DNA from: Hydrocarboniphaga sp. | GTDB lineage: Bacteria > Pseudomonadota > Gammaproteobacteria > Nevskiales > Nevskiaceae | Assembly (NCBI RefSeq): GCF_028291725.1 | Contig: NZ_JAQGNT010000012.1 | Span: forward strand, 1-47,993 | DNA length: 47,993 nucleotides | Direction of reading: 5' to 3' | Shown here: piece after piece, positions 34,898-42,480 of the stretch | How the letters are laid out: each line of letters opens with the position of its first letter | How positions within the stretch are numbered: position 1 is the first letter of the stretch | The notes under the pieces: generated by a model | Databases searched by the model: none | What the model saw: the letters and a program-made list of their open reading frames with translations, nothing else | Told to the model about the DNA's origin: nothing | Made by a program: the position numbers and the translations under genes

Positions 34898-34974
34898 GCG
34901 CTTGTAGCTCAGCTGGATAGAGTACTGCCCTCCGAAGGCAGGGGTCACTGGTTCGAATCCAGTCAAGCGCACCA
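34898..34974 (+). tRNA. tRNA-Arg, anticodon CCG
   Basis: The 77-nt gene folds as a full cloverleaf: acceptor GCGCTTG/CAAGCGC, D-arm with AGCTCAGCTGGATAGAG, anticodon stem CTGCC/GGCAG with loop CTCCGAA (anticodon CCG), T-arm with GGTTCGAATCC, discriminator A and encoded CCA. All stems pair. An integrase module follows on its 3' side, so it is a likely attachment site. Confidence 0.97.
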
Positions 34975-34987
34975 AAATCAATAACTT

Positions 34988-35022
34988 AGAGCCTCAGTCC
35001 GCTGTGCGGGTTGGGGCTCTTT
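34988..35022 (+). terminator. Likely terminator after the tRNA
   Basis: AGAGCCTCA and TGGGGCTCT form an outer stem with one wobble pair, enclosing CCGC/GCGG, followed by TTT. It lies 13 bases after the tRNA. Confidence 0.65.
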
Positions 35023-35214
35023 GTGTTGTGCAGTTGTTCCGGTCAGCCATTCTTTTGAGTGCCTCCCTGCTTTGGGCGCAATGCCTGATTTTCGGGGCGG
35101 AGACCGAACTGAGACCATCCAGGGACCATCTGAGACCGGGCAAATCTAGTCTCAACAAATTTGACTGGATCCTCGAGACCGCTCGCCATGCGCGATGTTG
35201 GTGCAGTCAGCAAA
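35023..35214. other. Gene-free left end of the element with repeated GAGACC motifs
   Basis: No gene is seen here. Several GAGACC copies occur within 120 bases, two as CTGAGACC(A/G) about 21 bases apart, and another as CGAGACCG. Such direct repeats near an integrase attachment site can be arm-type sites. This is a suggestion only. Confidence 0.3.
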
Positions 35215-35436
35215 TCACTCTGGAACGTACTCGGCCAAATCTTCTATGCGACAGCCGAAGTAGCGGCATAGCCGGTCGAGGGTCTCGGTGCCGGTTCCAT
35301 AGCCTTTTTGATTGAGAAGTCGCGACAGCGTGATCCGAGAAACATCGGCATCACTGGCAACTTCATTGATCGTGAGCAAGCGCCCTTCGCGGAATTGCTT
35401 CTCCGCCATCAGCTCCCGCAGTTTAAATCTGATCAT
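35215..35436 (-). CDS. XRE/Cro-C1 type repressor
   Basis: The 73-residue protein is almost entirely a helix-turn-helix domain: LTINEVASDADVSRITLSRLLNQKGYGTGTETLDRLCRYFGC, typical of small Cro/C1-like regulators (HTH_26). It is divergent from the excisionase-like and integrase genes. A palindromic TTTGAATCAAA lies eight bases before its start, and a near-copy overlaps the divergent promoter. This suggests it represses itself and integration, inferred from the sites. Confidence 0.85.
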   Translation of the reverse strand: MIRFKLRELMAEKQFREGRLLTINEVASDADVSRITLSRLLNQKGYGTGTETLDRLCRYFGCRIEDLAEYVPE

Positions 35437-35443
35437 TGATACG

Positions 35444-35508
35444 TTTGAATCAAAAAAGATGCAGGCGGAGTTGACACGCGGCCGTGAATGTATATAATTT
35501 GATTCATA
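35444..35508 (+). promoter_or_regulatory. Consensus sigma-70 promoter with flanking operator-like sites
   Basis: TTGACA (35471-35476) and TATAAT (35493-35498), both perfect consensus, are 16 bases apart and point toward the excisionase-like and integrase genes. TTTGAATCAAA (35444-35454) lies upstream. TTTGATTCATA (35498-35508), matching the reverse complement at 10 of 11 bases, overlaps the -10 box and start region. A repressor bound at the second site would block transcription. Confidence 0.75.
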
Positions 35509-35568
35509 GGCATCACATTTGTTCTTTGTGCAGCTTATTTGAAACCCTTAGATCACGGAGATTAGCAC

Positions 35569-35808
35569 ATGGAGCAAACGTACCTGACGACAGATGAGTT
35601 GAGCGCGCGGATCAAATATGACGCGCGGACGATAAGAAATCGCCTGAAGGACTCGGTCCTACTTGAAGGCACGCACTACATTCGGCCTTTCGGCGGAAGA
35701 AAGATTCTCTTTCTCTGGGAGGCCATTGAACGCGACATGAAGGCTAGCCTGAGCGCGTCGCTGATGAAGGGCATCCCGCTGGCCTCCGGAGCGATCTGCA
35801 ATGGCTAG
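35569..35808 (+). CDS. Excisionase-like small DNA-binding protein
   Basis: The 79-residue protein begins with LTTDELSARIKYDARTIRNRLKDSVLLEGTHYI, which fits a winged-helix/MerR-like DNA-binding fold as in AlpA or Xis proteins, and has a GGRKILFLW strand. It directly precedes the integrase gene and overlaps it by eight bases, the classic xis-int order. ATG 35569 follows a short leader from the consensus promoter. It probably directs excision; AlpA-like activation is an alternative. Confidence 0.75.
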   Translation: MEQTYLTTDELSARIKYDARTIRNRLKDSVLLEGTHYIRPFGGRKILFLWEAIERDMKASLSASLMKGIPLASGAICNG

Positions 35809-37102
35809 CGTGAATGTCCGGAGCGGGAAATTGTTCTTCGATTTCCGTTTTCGCGGGAATCGTTGCAGAGAGTATTCGGCACTCGATGACACGCCTGCGA
35901 ATCGCCGGAAGATGGAGAAGGTGCTCGCGAAGATCGAATCTGAAATCTCGGCCGGGACTCTCGATTACGGACAGTACTTTCCGGGTAGCAAGATGGCTGC
36001 TCGGTTTAAGACGCCTAAGACCGTGAAGGAAGCTGATCCGATGCAGGTGCCGAACGCGGCGGCCCTGTCGATCGTGCTCCCGTTCTGCAGCGACTTTACC
36101 CAGCAATGGCGGTCGGACAAGCAAGTCGAATGGCGGATGTCGTATCGAGATGCTGTCCAATCGATTTTAACGACGCATCTGTTACCGGCATTCGGCGAAA
36201 AGCGGCTTGATCAGATTGATCGCTCTACGGTGCTGGCTTTCCGTAGCCACCTCGCCGCAAAGCGCGTCGGCGCGAATATCGAGAAGGGCATCGAAGGCAA
36301 GCCGATGGCCCCGGCGACGATCAACCGCATCATCGGCATCCTGAGGATGATCTTGGACGAGGCCGCGCTTCAGTTCGGTTTGCAGAACCCCTGCATCTCG
36401 ATCAAGCGCCTGAAGCTTCAGCGGGTGGACATCGAGCCGTTTACGGTCAATGAGACCCAAGGGATCCTGGCTCGTGTTCGCCAGGACTACCGTCCGTACC
36501 TGAGCTTCCGTTTCTTCACCGGCGTTCGTTCGGGAGAGGCCCATGGGCTGAAATGGAAGCACGTCGACTTCGAGCGTCGCCAGATCTTGATTCGCGAAAC
36601 CTTTCAGGACGGCCGGACGGAGTACACCAAGACTGACGGGTCGCAGCGCGAGATTCAAATGAGCCGTGTCGTGAGCGAGGCCTTGCTGACGATGCGGCCG
36701 GCGGACTTTGAAACCGATCCTCAGTTCGGCGAACGCTATGTGTTCTGCACGAGAAGCGGAAAGCCGATCGACAACACCAACTTCAATGATCGCGTTTGGA
36801 AGCCACTGCTGCGAAACCTCGATCTGAAGTATCGCCGGCCATACCAGATGCGCCATACCTGCGCGACCTTGTGGCTGGCGGCTGGGGAGTCGCCCGAGTG
36901 GATAGCACGCCAGTTGGGTCATACGACGACCGAGATGCTGTTTCGTACCTACAGCCGGTACGTGCCAAACCTCATGCGGCAGGACGGCAGCGCGTTCGAC
37001 TCAATGGTGTCGAGTGTCGTGAATGGAGGACTGCGGGCAGCGAACGACAGTTTTCTGCAGGTGGGATTGAAAGCCAAGGCAAAGCAAGGGGGCAAGTCAT
37101 GA
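35801..37102 (+). CDS. int: Tyrosine integrase (phage/ICE type)
   Basis: The 433-residue recombinase has an N-terminal arm-binding domain (about 1-65, DUF3596-like), a core-binding domain (about 90-200) and a catalytic domain (about 215-400). Catalytic residues fit Arg243 (TGVRSGEAHG), Lys277, Arg351 (MRHTCAT), His374 (QLGHTTTEM) and nucleophile Tyr384 (RTYSRY). The box-II histidine is replaced by Tyr348, a change also known in this group. It lies about 0.8 kb from tRNA-Arg, its likely target. Its last four bases overlap the next gene (ATGA). Confidence 0.95.
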   Translation: MASVNVRSGKLFFDFRFRGNRCREYSALDDTPANRRKMEKVLAKIESEISAGTLDYGQYFPGSKMAARFKTPKTVKEADPMQVPNAAALSIVLPFCSDFTQQWRSDKQVEWRMSYRDAVQSILTTHLLPAFGEKRLDQIDRSTVLAFRSHLAAKRVGANIEKGIEGKPMAPATINRIIGILRMILDEAALQFGLQNPCISIKRLKLQRVDIEPFTVNETQGILARVRQDYRPYLSFRFFTGVRSGEAHGLKWKHVDFERRQILIRETFQDGRTEYTKTDGSQREIQMSRVVSEALLTMRPADFETDPQFGERYVFCTRSGKPIDNTNFNDRVWKPLLRNLDLKYRRPYQMRHTCATLWLAAGESPEWIARQLGHTTTEMLFRTYSRYVPNLMRQDGSAFDSMVSSVVNGGLRAANDSFLQVGLKAKAKQGGKS

Positions 37103-37422
37103 CTAATCGTGCATCACTAACTGGGTTGTCGAAAGAGCTGCTCGTACGGCGCCTGGAGCAGGAGCTCAGTGCCAAGGCACAGCGCGGTGTGGCCCGTCGA
37201 ATCGCGCCGGTCCTGATGCAAGAACTGCATCTGCATCCCAGCGGAATTGATGTCATCTGCTGGATCGCCGACGCGAGCTGCCGTACCAATGCGGACGCAG
37301 TGACTAACTGGATCCTGGGCCAGTTGAGCCAGACCGACGAGATATCGCCAATGCCGTCGACGATCGAACTCGCGGCGCGTTTGTCTCGTCACTTGCAGAA
37401 TATGGAGGCTGCAAACTCATGA
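37099..37422 (+). CDS. Small protein of unknown function downstream of integrase
   Basis: This 107-residue protein starts at ATG 37099, overlapping the integrase stop by four bases, and its own stop overlaps the next start in the same way. It is predicted to be helical (LSKELLVRRLEQELSAKAQRGVARRIAPVLMQELHL) with a central GIDVICWIADASC segment. I do not recognise a family. Tight overlaps on both sides suggest expression together with the integrase. Confidence 0.7.
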   Translation: MTNRASLTGLSKELLVRRLEQELSAKAQRGVARRIAPVLMQELHLHPSGIDVICWIADASCRTNADAVTNWILGQLSQTDEISPMPSTIELAARLSRHLQNMEAANS

Positions 37423-38378
37423 TCCCAACTTGCACAATCGGCGGGATGAGCAGCCATCGAGGCCAGCGCATTCGTGGCACCTTTTTCCTGACCCGGGTTG
37501 AGGCCAGCCCTCCCGGCGCGGAGCACACACGTGTTCTGCTGGAGGATGGCACCGGTTCACGGTGGGCCAGCTGTCGCACCACGGCTTTGAGGTTTCGGCC
37601 TGCGCTACCGCAGCCAATCGATGCGCTGATCGACCTTCAGCTCCAAGGGAGCGGCATCCTCGTCGTCCAAATCTACCCGGTCGAAATCGACTTGCTGCCG
37701 AGTGCGTCCTGGGTGTTGCCGATCGAGCACTGTCCGGCGCCTGCGGTAGACGCTTTGGTTCGTCTCCACAACCTGGAGGAATCGTTGCCGGAGCCGCTCA
37801 GCGGGTTCCTGAAGCGCGTGCTGCTCGACCCTTCGATCGGCTTGCCGATGCTGCGCTGTCGAGCGAGTGTCGCTCACCACCACTCGTTTGTTGGCGGCCT
37901 GCTAGTCCACAGCACCGACCAGCTCGACGTCGCGCTCGCAGCCTCGCGACAGGCGCTGCCCAACGAGCCGCTGTCGTGGCAGTTGGCGCAGCTAGGCTAC
38001 TTTTTGCACGACGTCGGCAAGCTGAAATCGGTCGGGGAGGCCGCCCGCCCCGTGCATGCGCTGGTGTCGCATCACGAAACGCACAACCTGCTGGTCCTGG
38101 CGCCGCATCTGCAATGGCTGGAGTCAGTCGATCGTGACTTGGCAGCCGCATTGACCTACATCCTCGAATTCGTTGCCACGCCGGCGCGGGCTCGGGGACA
38201 AGCGAAATACCTGGTCGCCGAGATGGTCGTTGCCCTGGATCAGTGGAGCTCCGCCACGCACAACGGTCGGGGTTTGGGATCGCTGCTGAAAAAGAACATC
38301 CGGCCATTCGGCGAGATCATCGCTGCCGAAGCGGCGAATGAGGAATACGCTTTCACGGAGCGCCACGGTGAACGCTAA
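37419..38378 (+). CDS. OB-fold/HD-domain protein, YhaM-like layout
   Basis: The 319-residue protein combines a beta-rich, OB-like N-terminal half (about 17-95: RIRGTFFLTRVEAS, RVLLEDGTGSRWASC) with an HD phosphohydrolase domain: HHHSFVGGLLVHS (153-165), FLHDVGKLKS (HD pair at 197-198) and SHHETHN (217-223). This order is that of YhaM-type 3'-5' exoribonucleases. The HD core also resembles HD domains of ICE/TraI_2-type proteins, so nucleic-acid processing during transfer is possible. ATG 37419 overlaps the previous stop. Confidence 0.75.
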   Translation: MIPTCTIGGMSSHRGQRIRGTFFLTRVEASPPGAEHTRVLLEDGTGSRWASCRTTALRFRPALPQPIDALIDLQLQGSGILVVQIYPVEIDLLPSASWVLPIEHCPAPAVDALVRLHNLEESLPEPLSGFLKRVLLDPSIGLPMLRCRASVAHHHSFVGGLLVHSTDQLDVALAASRQALPNEPLSWQLAQLGYFLHDVGKLKSVGEAARPVHALVSHHETHNLLVLAPHLQWLESVDRDLAAALTYILEFVATPARARGQAKYLVAEMVVALDQWSSATHNGRGLGSLLKKNIRPFGEIIAAEAANEEYAFTERHGER

Positions 38379-38943
38379 CCCAGGAACCGTTCGGAACCGT
38401 TCCGAACCGCCGGTGGGTCGTCCGGCGGTGCTCGATGATGCCGCGCTTCTTGCGCTGGCCGAAGATTTGAACCGGACACTCGGACGTCCCCCTCGGCTCG
38501 ATGAACTCATCCATGCCGCTGGCGGCTGCCAGCGGTTGCGAGCAAGCCGAGGGATTCGCCAGTTGCGCGAGCAATTGGCCGCGAAGTCTGTGCGCTCGCA
38601 GCTGCTGCTGCCTGCCGACATGGAGAGTGAACTCCGGCAGTGGGTGGATCGCTGGATGGCCAGTGCTGCAAGGCAGCTATCCGAAGCGCACGCCCAGCTG
38701 CAGGCGACGCACGACGAGGCGCAGGACCGCGCTAGCGACATGATCGCCGAACAACAAGCGATCCTCGCGGAATTGAAAGAGCGCGTTGCCGATCGTGAGC
38801 GAATCGGCGCCGAGCTGCTCGCGCGCAATCAAGCGCTCGGATTGGAGTTACAGCGAATGGCGGCCGAGCGGGACATTGCCATCGCGGTCGCCGAAGACCG
38901 GCTGAAGCTCATCGAACGCTGGGAGGTGTACCGAGCCGGTTGA
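38368..38943 (+). CDS. KfrA-like DNA-binding coiled-coil protein
   Basis: The protein (about 191 residues) starts with a KfrA_N-type DNA-binding region (VGRPAVLDDAALLALAEDLNRTLGRPPRL, then a helix-turn-helix with GCQRLRASRGIRQLREQL). A long charged coiled coil (about 90-185) follows. KfrA proteins of broad-host-range plasmids aid partitioning and regulation. GTG 38368 has GGAG seven bases upstream and is preferred. ATG 38338, ten codons earlier, also lies in frame. Both overlap the HD gene. Confidence 0.8.
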   Translation: MNANPGTVRNRSEPPVGRPAVLDDAALLALAEDLNRTLGRPPRLDELIHAAGGCQRLRASRGIRQLREQLAAKSVRSQLLLPADMESELRQWVDRWMASAARQLSEAHAQLQATHDEAQDRASDMIAEQQAILAELKERVADRERIGAELLARNQALGLELQRMAAERDIAIAVAEDRLKLIERWEVYRAG

Positions 38944-39062
38944 CCATATCTCACCGCTGCTTCTGGGTGAGGCAGGTGGAGTTCCAAACGGAGTTCGGAA
39001 TGCTCTGGGGCCATCCACTGGACGGGGTCCGGACCCGGAGCGAACTCGAAAAGGATAGAGGA

Positions 39063-39353
39063 CTACTTTGAGCGGGGTGCCGCCGCCGGTTTGCGCCGAG
39101 TCGGTCGCCAATTGATGGCGTGCAGGTAGTCGGTAATGAACTCGAGTGGATCCTTTCCGATCGCGTCCAGATAACTCAGCAAATCGCTGAGGTCCATCCG
39201 AACGACGCCGCGTTCGAGCTTGGACAGCATCGATTGGCTGGTGCCCATTCGCTCGGCAACGAGTGTCTGGGATTCGTCACCGCGAAGTGCGACCAATCGC
39301 TCAAGCAATAGCCGGTATTCCGAGCTGTACCGGGATTGCCGCGAGCGAGGCAA
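39063..39353 (-). CDS. XRE-family transcriptional regulator
   Basis: The 96-residue protein has a helix-turn-helix: ESQTLVAERMGTSQSMLSKLERG, then DLSDLLSYLDAIGKDPLEF, typical of Cro/C1-like regulators. It starts at TTG 39353 with AGGAA about five bases upstream. The C-terminus is a basic tail. It is divergent from the membrane-protein gene at 39449 and may control it or the whole cargo. It could also be the antitoxin part of a pair, but no toxin partner is seen. Confidence 0.82.
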   Translation of the reverse strand: MPRSRQSRYSSEYRLLLERLVALRGDESQTLVAERMGTSQSMLSKLERGVVRMDLSDLLSYLDAIGKDPLEFITDYLHAINWRPTRRKPAAAPRSK

Positions 39354-39362
39354 GTTGCTTCC

Positions 39363-39392
39363 TTGATTCGTAGGAAGTCAAGAACGTATAGT
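39363..39392 (+). promoter_or_regulatory. Candidate promoter for the membrane-protein gene
   Basis: TTGATT (39363-39368) and TATAGT (39387-39392) are 18 bases apart, 57 bases before ATG 39449, and lie in the divergent gap with the XRE gene. A reasonable but not strong match. Confidence 0.4.
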
Positions 39393-39448
39393 CGGTATGG
39401 GAATATGAAAAACATGACTATTTTCAGAGATGGATTTTGGTGGTCGAA

Positions 39449-39853
39449 ATGAACGATTGGACGCTCGTGCCGTGCGCGCTACCAGCGATGGTGCTGTTCA
39501 AGGCCTTCGATCTTCGGCATCGACTGCTCGGCAACCGACAACGCTTCGCCCGGATCTTTCCTTCGGGAATGAAGCGAGCGGTCTACGTCTGGCTCGTCGT
39601 GGCCACCATTGCATTCTTGGGTGGGCCAGCGCTCCTGCTCGCCAGCCTGGCAATCGGAGCGCCGAAGCTCGATCCCTTCGGAACTGCGCTGTGCGTCTAC
39701 ACACCGATCTGGACCTGGGTCGGGCACTACGTGTTGCTTGCCCAACGTGAATACCTACGCTGGTGGCGGCTGCGTCGCGAGGTCAAACGCTACCTGTCAC
39801 TGCCGCCCGATCGACGGCCCTTTGCGCCGCCGACGGGCGCCATCGTTATCTGA
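39449..39853 (+). CDS. Two-helix membrane protein of unknown function
   Basis: From ATG 39449 (GGTGG upstream) the gene encodes 134 residues. Two clear membrane helices (about 46-68 YVWLVVATIAFLGGPALLLA and 78-100 GTALCVYTPIWTWVGHYVLL) flank a polar linker, and a cytoplasmic Arg-rich C-terminus follows (REYLRWWRLRREVKRYL). No family recognised. An in-frame TTG four codons upstream is possible but less likely. Confidence 0.65.
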   Translation: MNDWTLVPCALPAMVLFKAFDLRHRLLGNRQRFARIFPSGMKRAVYVWLVVATIAFLGGPALLLASLAIGAPKLDPFGTALCVYTPIWTWVGHYVLLAQREYLRWWRLRREVKRYLSLPPDRRPFAPPTGAIVI

Positions 39854-39884
39854 CTCTTCACCACACTGAGGTTCGGGGGAACTC

Positions 39885-40517
39885 ATGCATCTGAAAGCTA
39901 CTGCGCGTTTAAAAATATTTTCGGTGTTAGCGACCGCTATCGCGGGTGCGATCTCGACGGGGGGCTGTGTCAGTCCTGCCACAGCTCCGGCGGTCGCTCC
40001 ACTTGCGACGTCGGTGAACCGGCAGGCTGCGAGCATTACCAACTGGAACGGCTCGGAGAATTGCGTGGCCATTTACCAGCATCAGGAGTTTCTGCTCATC
40101 GTCACCTCGTCGACGACGACGGGCGGCGAGATATCGATCTATGACGATCGTCTCGGCGTGGCGTATTCGGGGATTTTCAGTCGTCGCAATCCGAAGCCCG
40201 GTTGCCAGCTCGAAGGCGAGCAATGGGTTGCGACGTACAACAACTTGTCGCTGATCCTTTCGCCGGAGTTCAAGGCCCTGTTTAGTGCGGCCACAAAAGA
40301 GCCGAACGCGCTTGCTCAGGCTATTACCGCTGGCCCGCCGTACTTCCGTTTCGACTCGGTCTATATGGGTAAGAAGAGCGGCATCAACTCGATCGGATAC
40401 GGACCACCCGGGCTGAATTTGCAGGCGGCGGAAGACTGGCTGAGGAAGCGGTCACCGGACCGCATTCAGTTAATCTTCGCCGACGCGCTCGATGCGGTCA
40501 GCCGCAGTGGGCACTGA
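39885..40517 (+). CDS. Exported protein, first of a tandem related pair
   Basis: The 210-residue protein has a signal peptide (MHLKATARLKIFSVLATAIAG...) with a weak lipobox ending at Cys28. The mature part includes SPEFKALFSAATKEPNALAQAITAGPPYF, which aligns with PPEFKLLLDDAVTNPGALMAALNDGPPLY of the next gene. The two products therefore share a core domain. GGGGGA lies before ATG 39885. It has an unusual YDDRLGVAYSGIF beta-like stretch and no recognised family. Confidence 0.7.
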   Translation: MHLKATARLKIFSVLATAIAGAISTGGCVSPATAPAVAPLATSVNRQAASITNWNGSENCVAIYQHQEFLLIVTSSTTTGGEISIYDDRLGVAYSGIFSRRNPKPGCQLEGEQWVATYNNLSLILSPEFKALFSAATKEPNALAQAITAGPPYFRFDSVYMGKKSGINSIGYGPPGLNLQAAEDWLRKRSPDRIQLIFADALDAVSRSGH

Positions 40518-40518
40518 C

Positions 40519-41346
40519 ATGGGCCGTCAGCTGCTGGCAGTCCTGACGCTACTGATGGCCGCTTGCAGCGCGGCCGTCGCGCGCGAAGACAGCAATCCGA
40601 ACGCGATGCGATTGATCGCCAAGACGGAAGAGCCAACCACGGTCAACAATGGCGGCCGTATCGCCAACATCGGCTGCAAAGCGGTTTTCGCCAACGCCAG
40701 CATGGTGGCTTTCGTCGTGACGGTCGATGACGTCCGGCGCATCGGCATCTACCAGCTCAACAGCGGCGTCATTTCGGCTGATGCCTACGCTCGACATCTC
40801 AAGGGCTGCGACAAGCTGACCTACCCCAAGGAGCCCGACCCCGAGTTCTGCTGCGGCGCACGAGTGCCACCGGAATTCAAGCTGCTGCTCGATGATGCGG
40901 TGACCAATCCCGGAGCGCTGATGGCAGCCTTAAATGATGGACCACCGCTCTATCAGGTTGCAGCCAACGAGATCTATCTGAAGAACCTTGTTGCACAAAG
41001 AGAGCAGAACCGGATCGACGCGGCTCAAGCACGCGAAGCGGCGCAACAGAATGCGGCTACGGAAGAGACTCGGGTGCGCCAAAGCTTCCAGAATGCCGCC
41101 GCAAAGCCGAAAATCCTTGGTGGATCGGTCTGCTCTAGCGACAATCGCCTTGCCTACGTCGAGCGCATCGCCGCGGCGCGGATTCAACTGCGCTTGGCCG
41201 GTGTCGCCACAAGCGATGGATTGAATTCCGAGTCGTTGCCGTACTACCTTTTTAGAGCGCATCCCGCCGTGCGCTTCATCCAAGGCGGAAAAATCATCTG
41301 GGATGATGCGTCGTACTGGGCAGCGTGTGACTACCGTGAAAACTGA
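40519..41346 (+). CDS. Exported protein, second of a tandem related pair
   Basis: From ATG 40519, one base after the stop of its neighbour, the gene encodes 275 residues. A signal peptide ends at LMAAC/SAAVA; both lipid attachment at Cys16 and ordinary cleavage are possible. The N-terminal half holds the core shared with the preceding gene, with NGGRIANIGCKAVFAN and PPEFKLLLDDAVTNPGAL. A charged helical insert (REQNRIDAAQAREAAQQ) and a unique C-terminal part follow. Four conserved-looking Cys in the core may form disulfides. Function unknown. Confidence 0.7.
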   Translation: MGRQLLAVLTLLMAACSAAVAREDSNPNAMRLIAKTEEPTTVNNGGRIANIGCKAVFANASMVAFVVTVDDVRRIGIYQLNSGVISADAYARHLKGCDKLTYPKEPDPEFCCGARVPPEFKLLLDDAVTNPGALMAALNDGPPLYQVAANEIYLKNLVAQREQNRIDAAQAREAAQQNAATEETRVRQSFQNAAAKPKILGGSVCSSDNRLAYVERIAAARIQLRLAGVATSDGLNSESLPYYLFRAHPAVRFIQGGKIIWDDASYWAACDYREN

Positions 41347-41454
41347 CTCGCAGAAGGAGGTCCAGAGTTACAGTGAGCGTCCGAAATGTCTAGGCTGCCA
41401 ACATTATTCGGGCGCATTGGTTAGCTAGTATCAGACTAAAGAAGGAGTCGAACT

Positions 41455-41733
41455 ATGAAAAATGCCAAACCGGGTCCCAAGGGTATTCAGGACGGCAGGC
41501 TGACGATGGCTCAGATAATCGCGGACAAGGTAAAGCCGGAACGCGTGCCAGGGTGGGATGAATTGCCGGCTGTGGGTTTAGAACGCGACCCTGATGTGCT
41601 CCTCGACGGCATGCAGGAACCATGGGCGCTGGTGGGCATGCAAAGTCTGAAGTCGATCGACACAAAGGCGCTGCGAGAGATGCTGTTGAACGATGCCAAA
41701 TCCGATGCCGGAGAAGGGCCGTGGAAAGGTTGA
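41455..41733 (+). CDS. Orphan 92-residue protein
   Basis: A strong ribosome-binding site (GAAGGAG, seven bases before ATG 41455) supports this gene. The product is soluble and slightly charged, with RLTMAQIIADKVKPERVPGWDELPAVGLERDPDVLLDG in the first half and KALREMLLNDAKSDAGEGPW at the end. I do not recognise a family. It could be an antitoxin-like or regulatory protein; nothing in the sequence decides this. Confidence 0.5.
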   Translation: MKNAKPGPKGIQDGRLTMAQIIADKVKPERVPGWDELPAVGLERDPDVLLDGMQEPWALVGMQSLKSIDTKALREMLLNDAKSDAGEGPWKG

Positions 41734-42061
41734 AAAGCCGTAGCAAACTCGCCGGCGCTGAATGTCGCGAATCAACCCCTATGCGCAGATCGATGTGAGT
41801 GGCTGTGCCCACGCGTCTTCGTTGTTAGGGTGCTGTGTAGGTAGGTCGGGATTGAGTCGATATAGTTTTGGCGGCTGCGTCCAGGGCCGATGCGCACCTC
41901 TTTGAGGACCGCAATGGGTTTGCTCCCCACGCCCTCCGTTGTGCACTGAACGAACCGGCTCCTCTGGTGGCGATGAAGCGCCGCAGCGGCGGCTCAACGC
42001 CCTCGGACGACAGGTGTGCAGCTTCCCCGTCGGGCTCGCTCATGCCCTTCGCGCAGACACT

Positions 42062-42175
42062 GAAACTATGCGGAGCACGTTCCGAGCTTGAACTGACGAG
42101 ACAAGGTCCCCAACGCCGCAACTGCGCATAGTTTCTATCTGTGCGTAGGGGCCGCTATGCAGATCTTTGCATAGC
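42062..42175. repeat. Inverted CTATGC repeats
   Basis: GAAACTATGCG (42062-42072) and CGCATAGTTTC (42125-42135) are perfect 11-bp inverted repeats 52 bases apart. GCTATGCA/TGCATAGC (42154-42175) form a hairpin with a six-base loop. A further CTATGCG lies at 41779. The same CTATGC half-site thus recurs five times in 0.4 kb. Confidence 0.6.
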
Positions 42176-42273
42176 AGCCCGAAGCAGTCATTCATACGCG
42201 GTGCGTTTCTCGTCCTGGATCGGGGCCGTAGAACTCCCCGCAGATCATCGCCTACACGCGACGGTTCCGCGTC

Positions 42274-42480
42274 TCAGGCTACCGACAGCGAGTCCGTGTC
42301 GATCACGAAGCGATACCGCACGCGCCGCGCTCCAGTCGTGCAAAGGCTTCGGTGATCTCGCTCATGGCGATGGTCTCGAAGACGGGCAGGATTTGCTTCC
42401 TGCCGCAGAAATCGAGCATCTCCTGTGTCTCGACCAGGCCTCCCGACGGCGAATTTCGAACAGCTGGCAGTTGGAATGGC
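42274..42480 (-). pseudogene. C-terminal remnant of a zinc-type alcohol dehydrogenase
   Basis: The minus strand encodes SGGLVETQEMLDFCGRK, then PVFETIAMSEITEAFARLERG. A frameshift of one base is followed by VRYRFVIDTDSLSVA and a stop. Read through the shift, this is the typical C-terminus of NAD(P)-dependent alcohol dehydrogenases (MDR superfamily, YahK-like). The N-terminal three quarters, with the zinc and Rossmann motifs, are missing. Decay is inferred from the truncation and the shift. Confidence 0.65.

Noticed and set aside
37562-38137. Alternative plus-strand frame within the OB-HD gene
   Set aside because: Arg/Pro-rich, no motif; the OB-HD frame has clear HD residues and coupled start.
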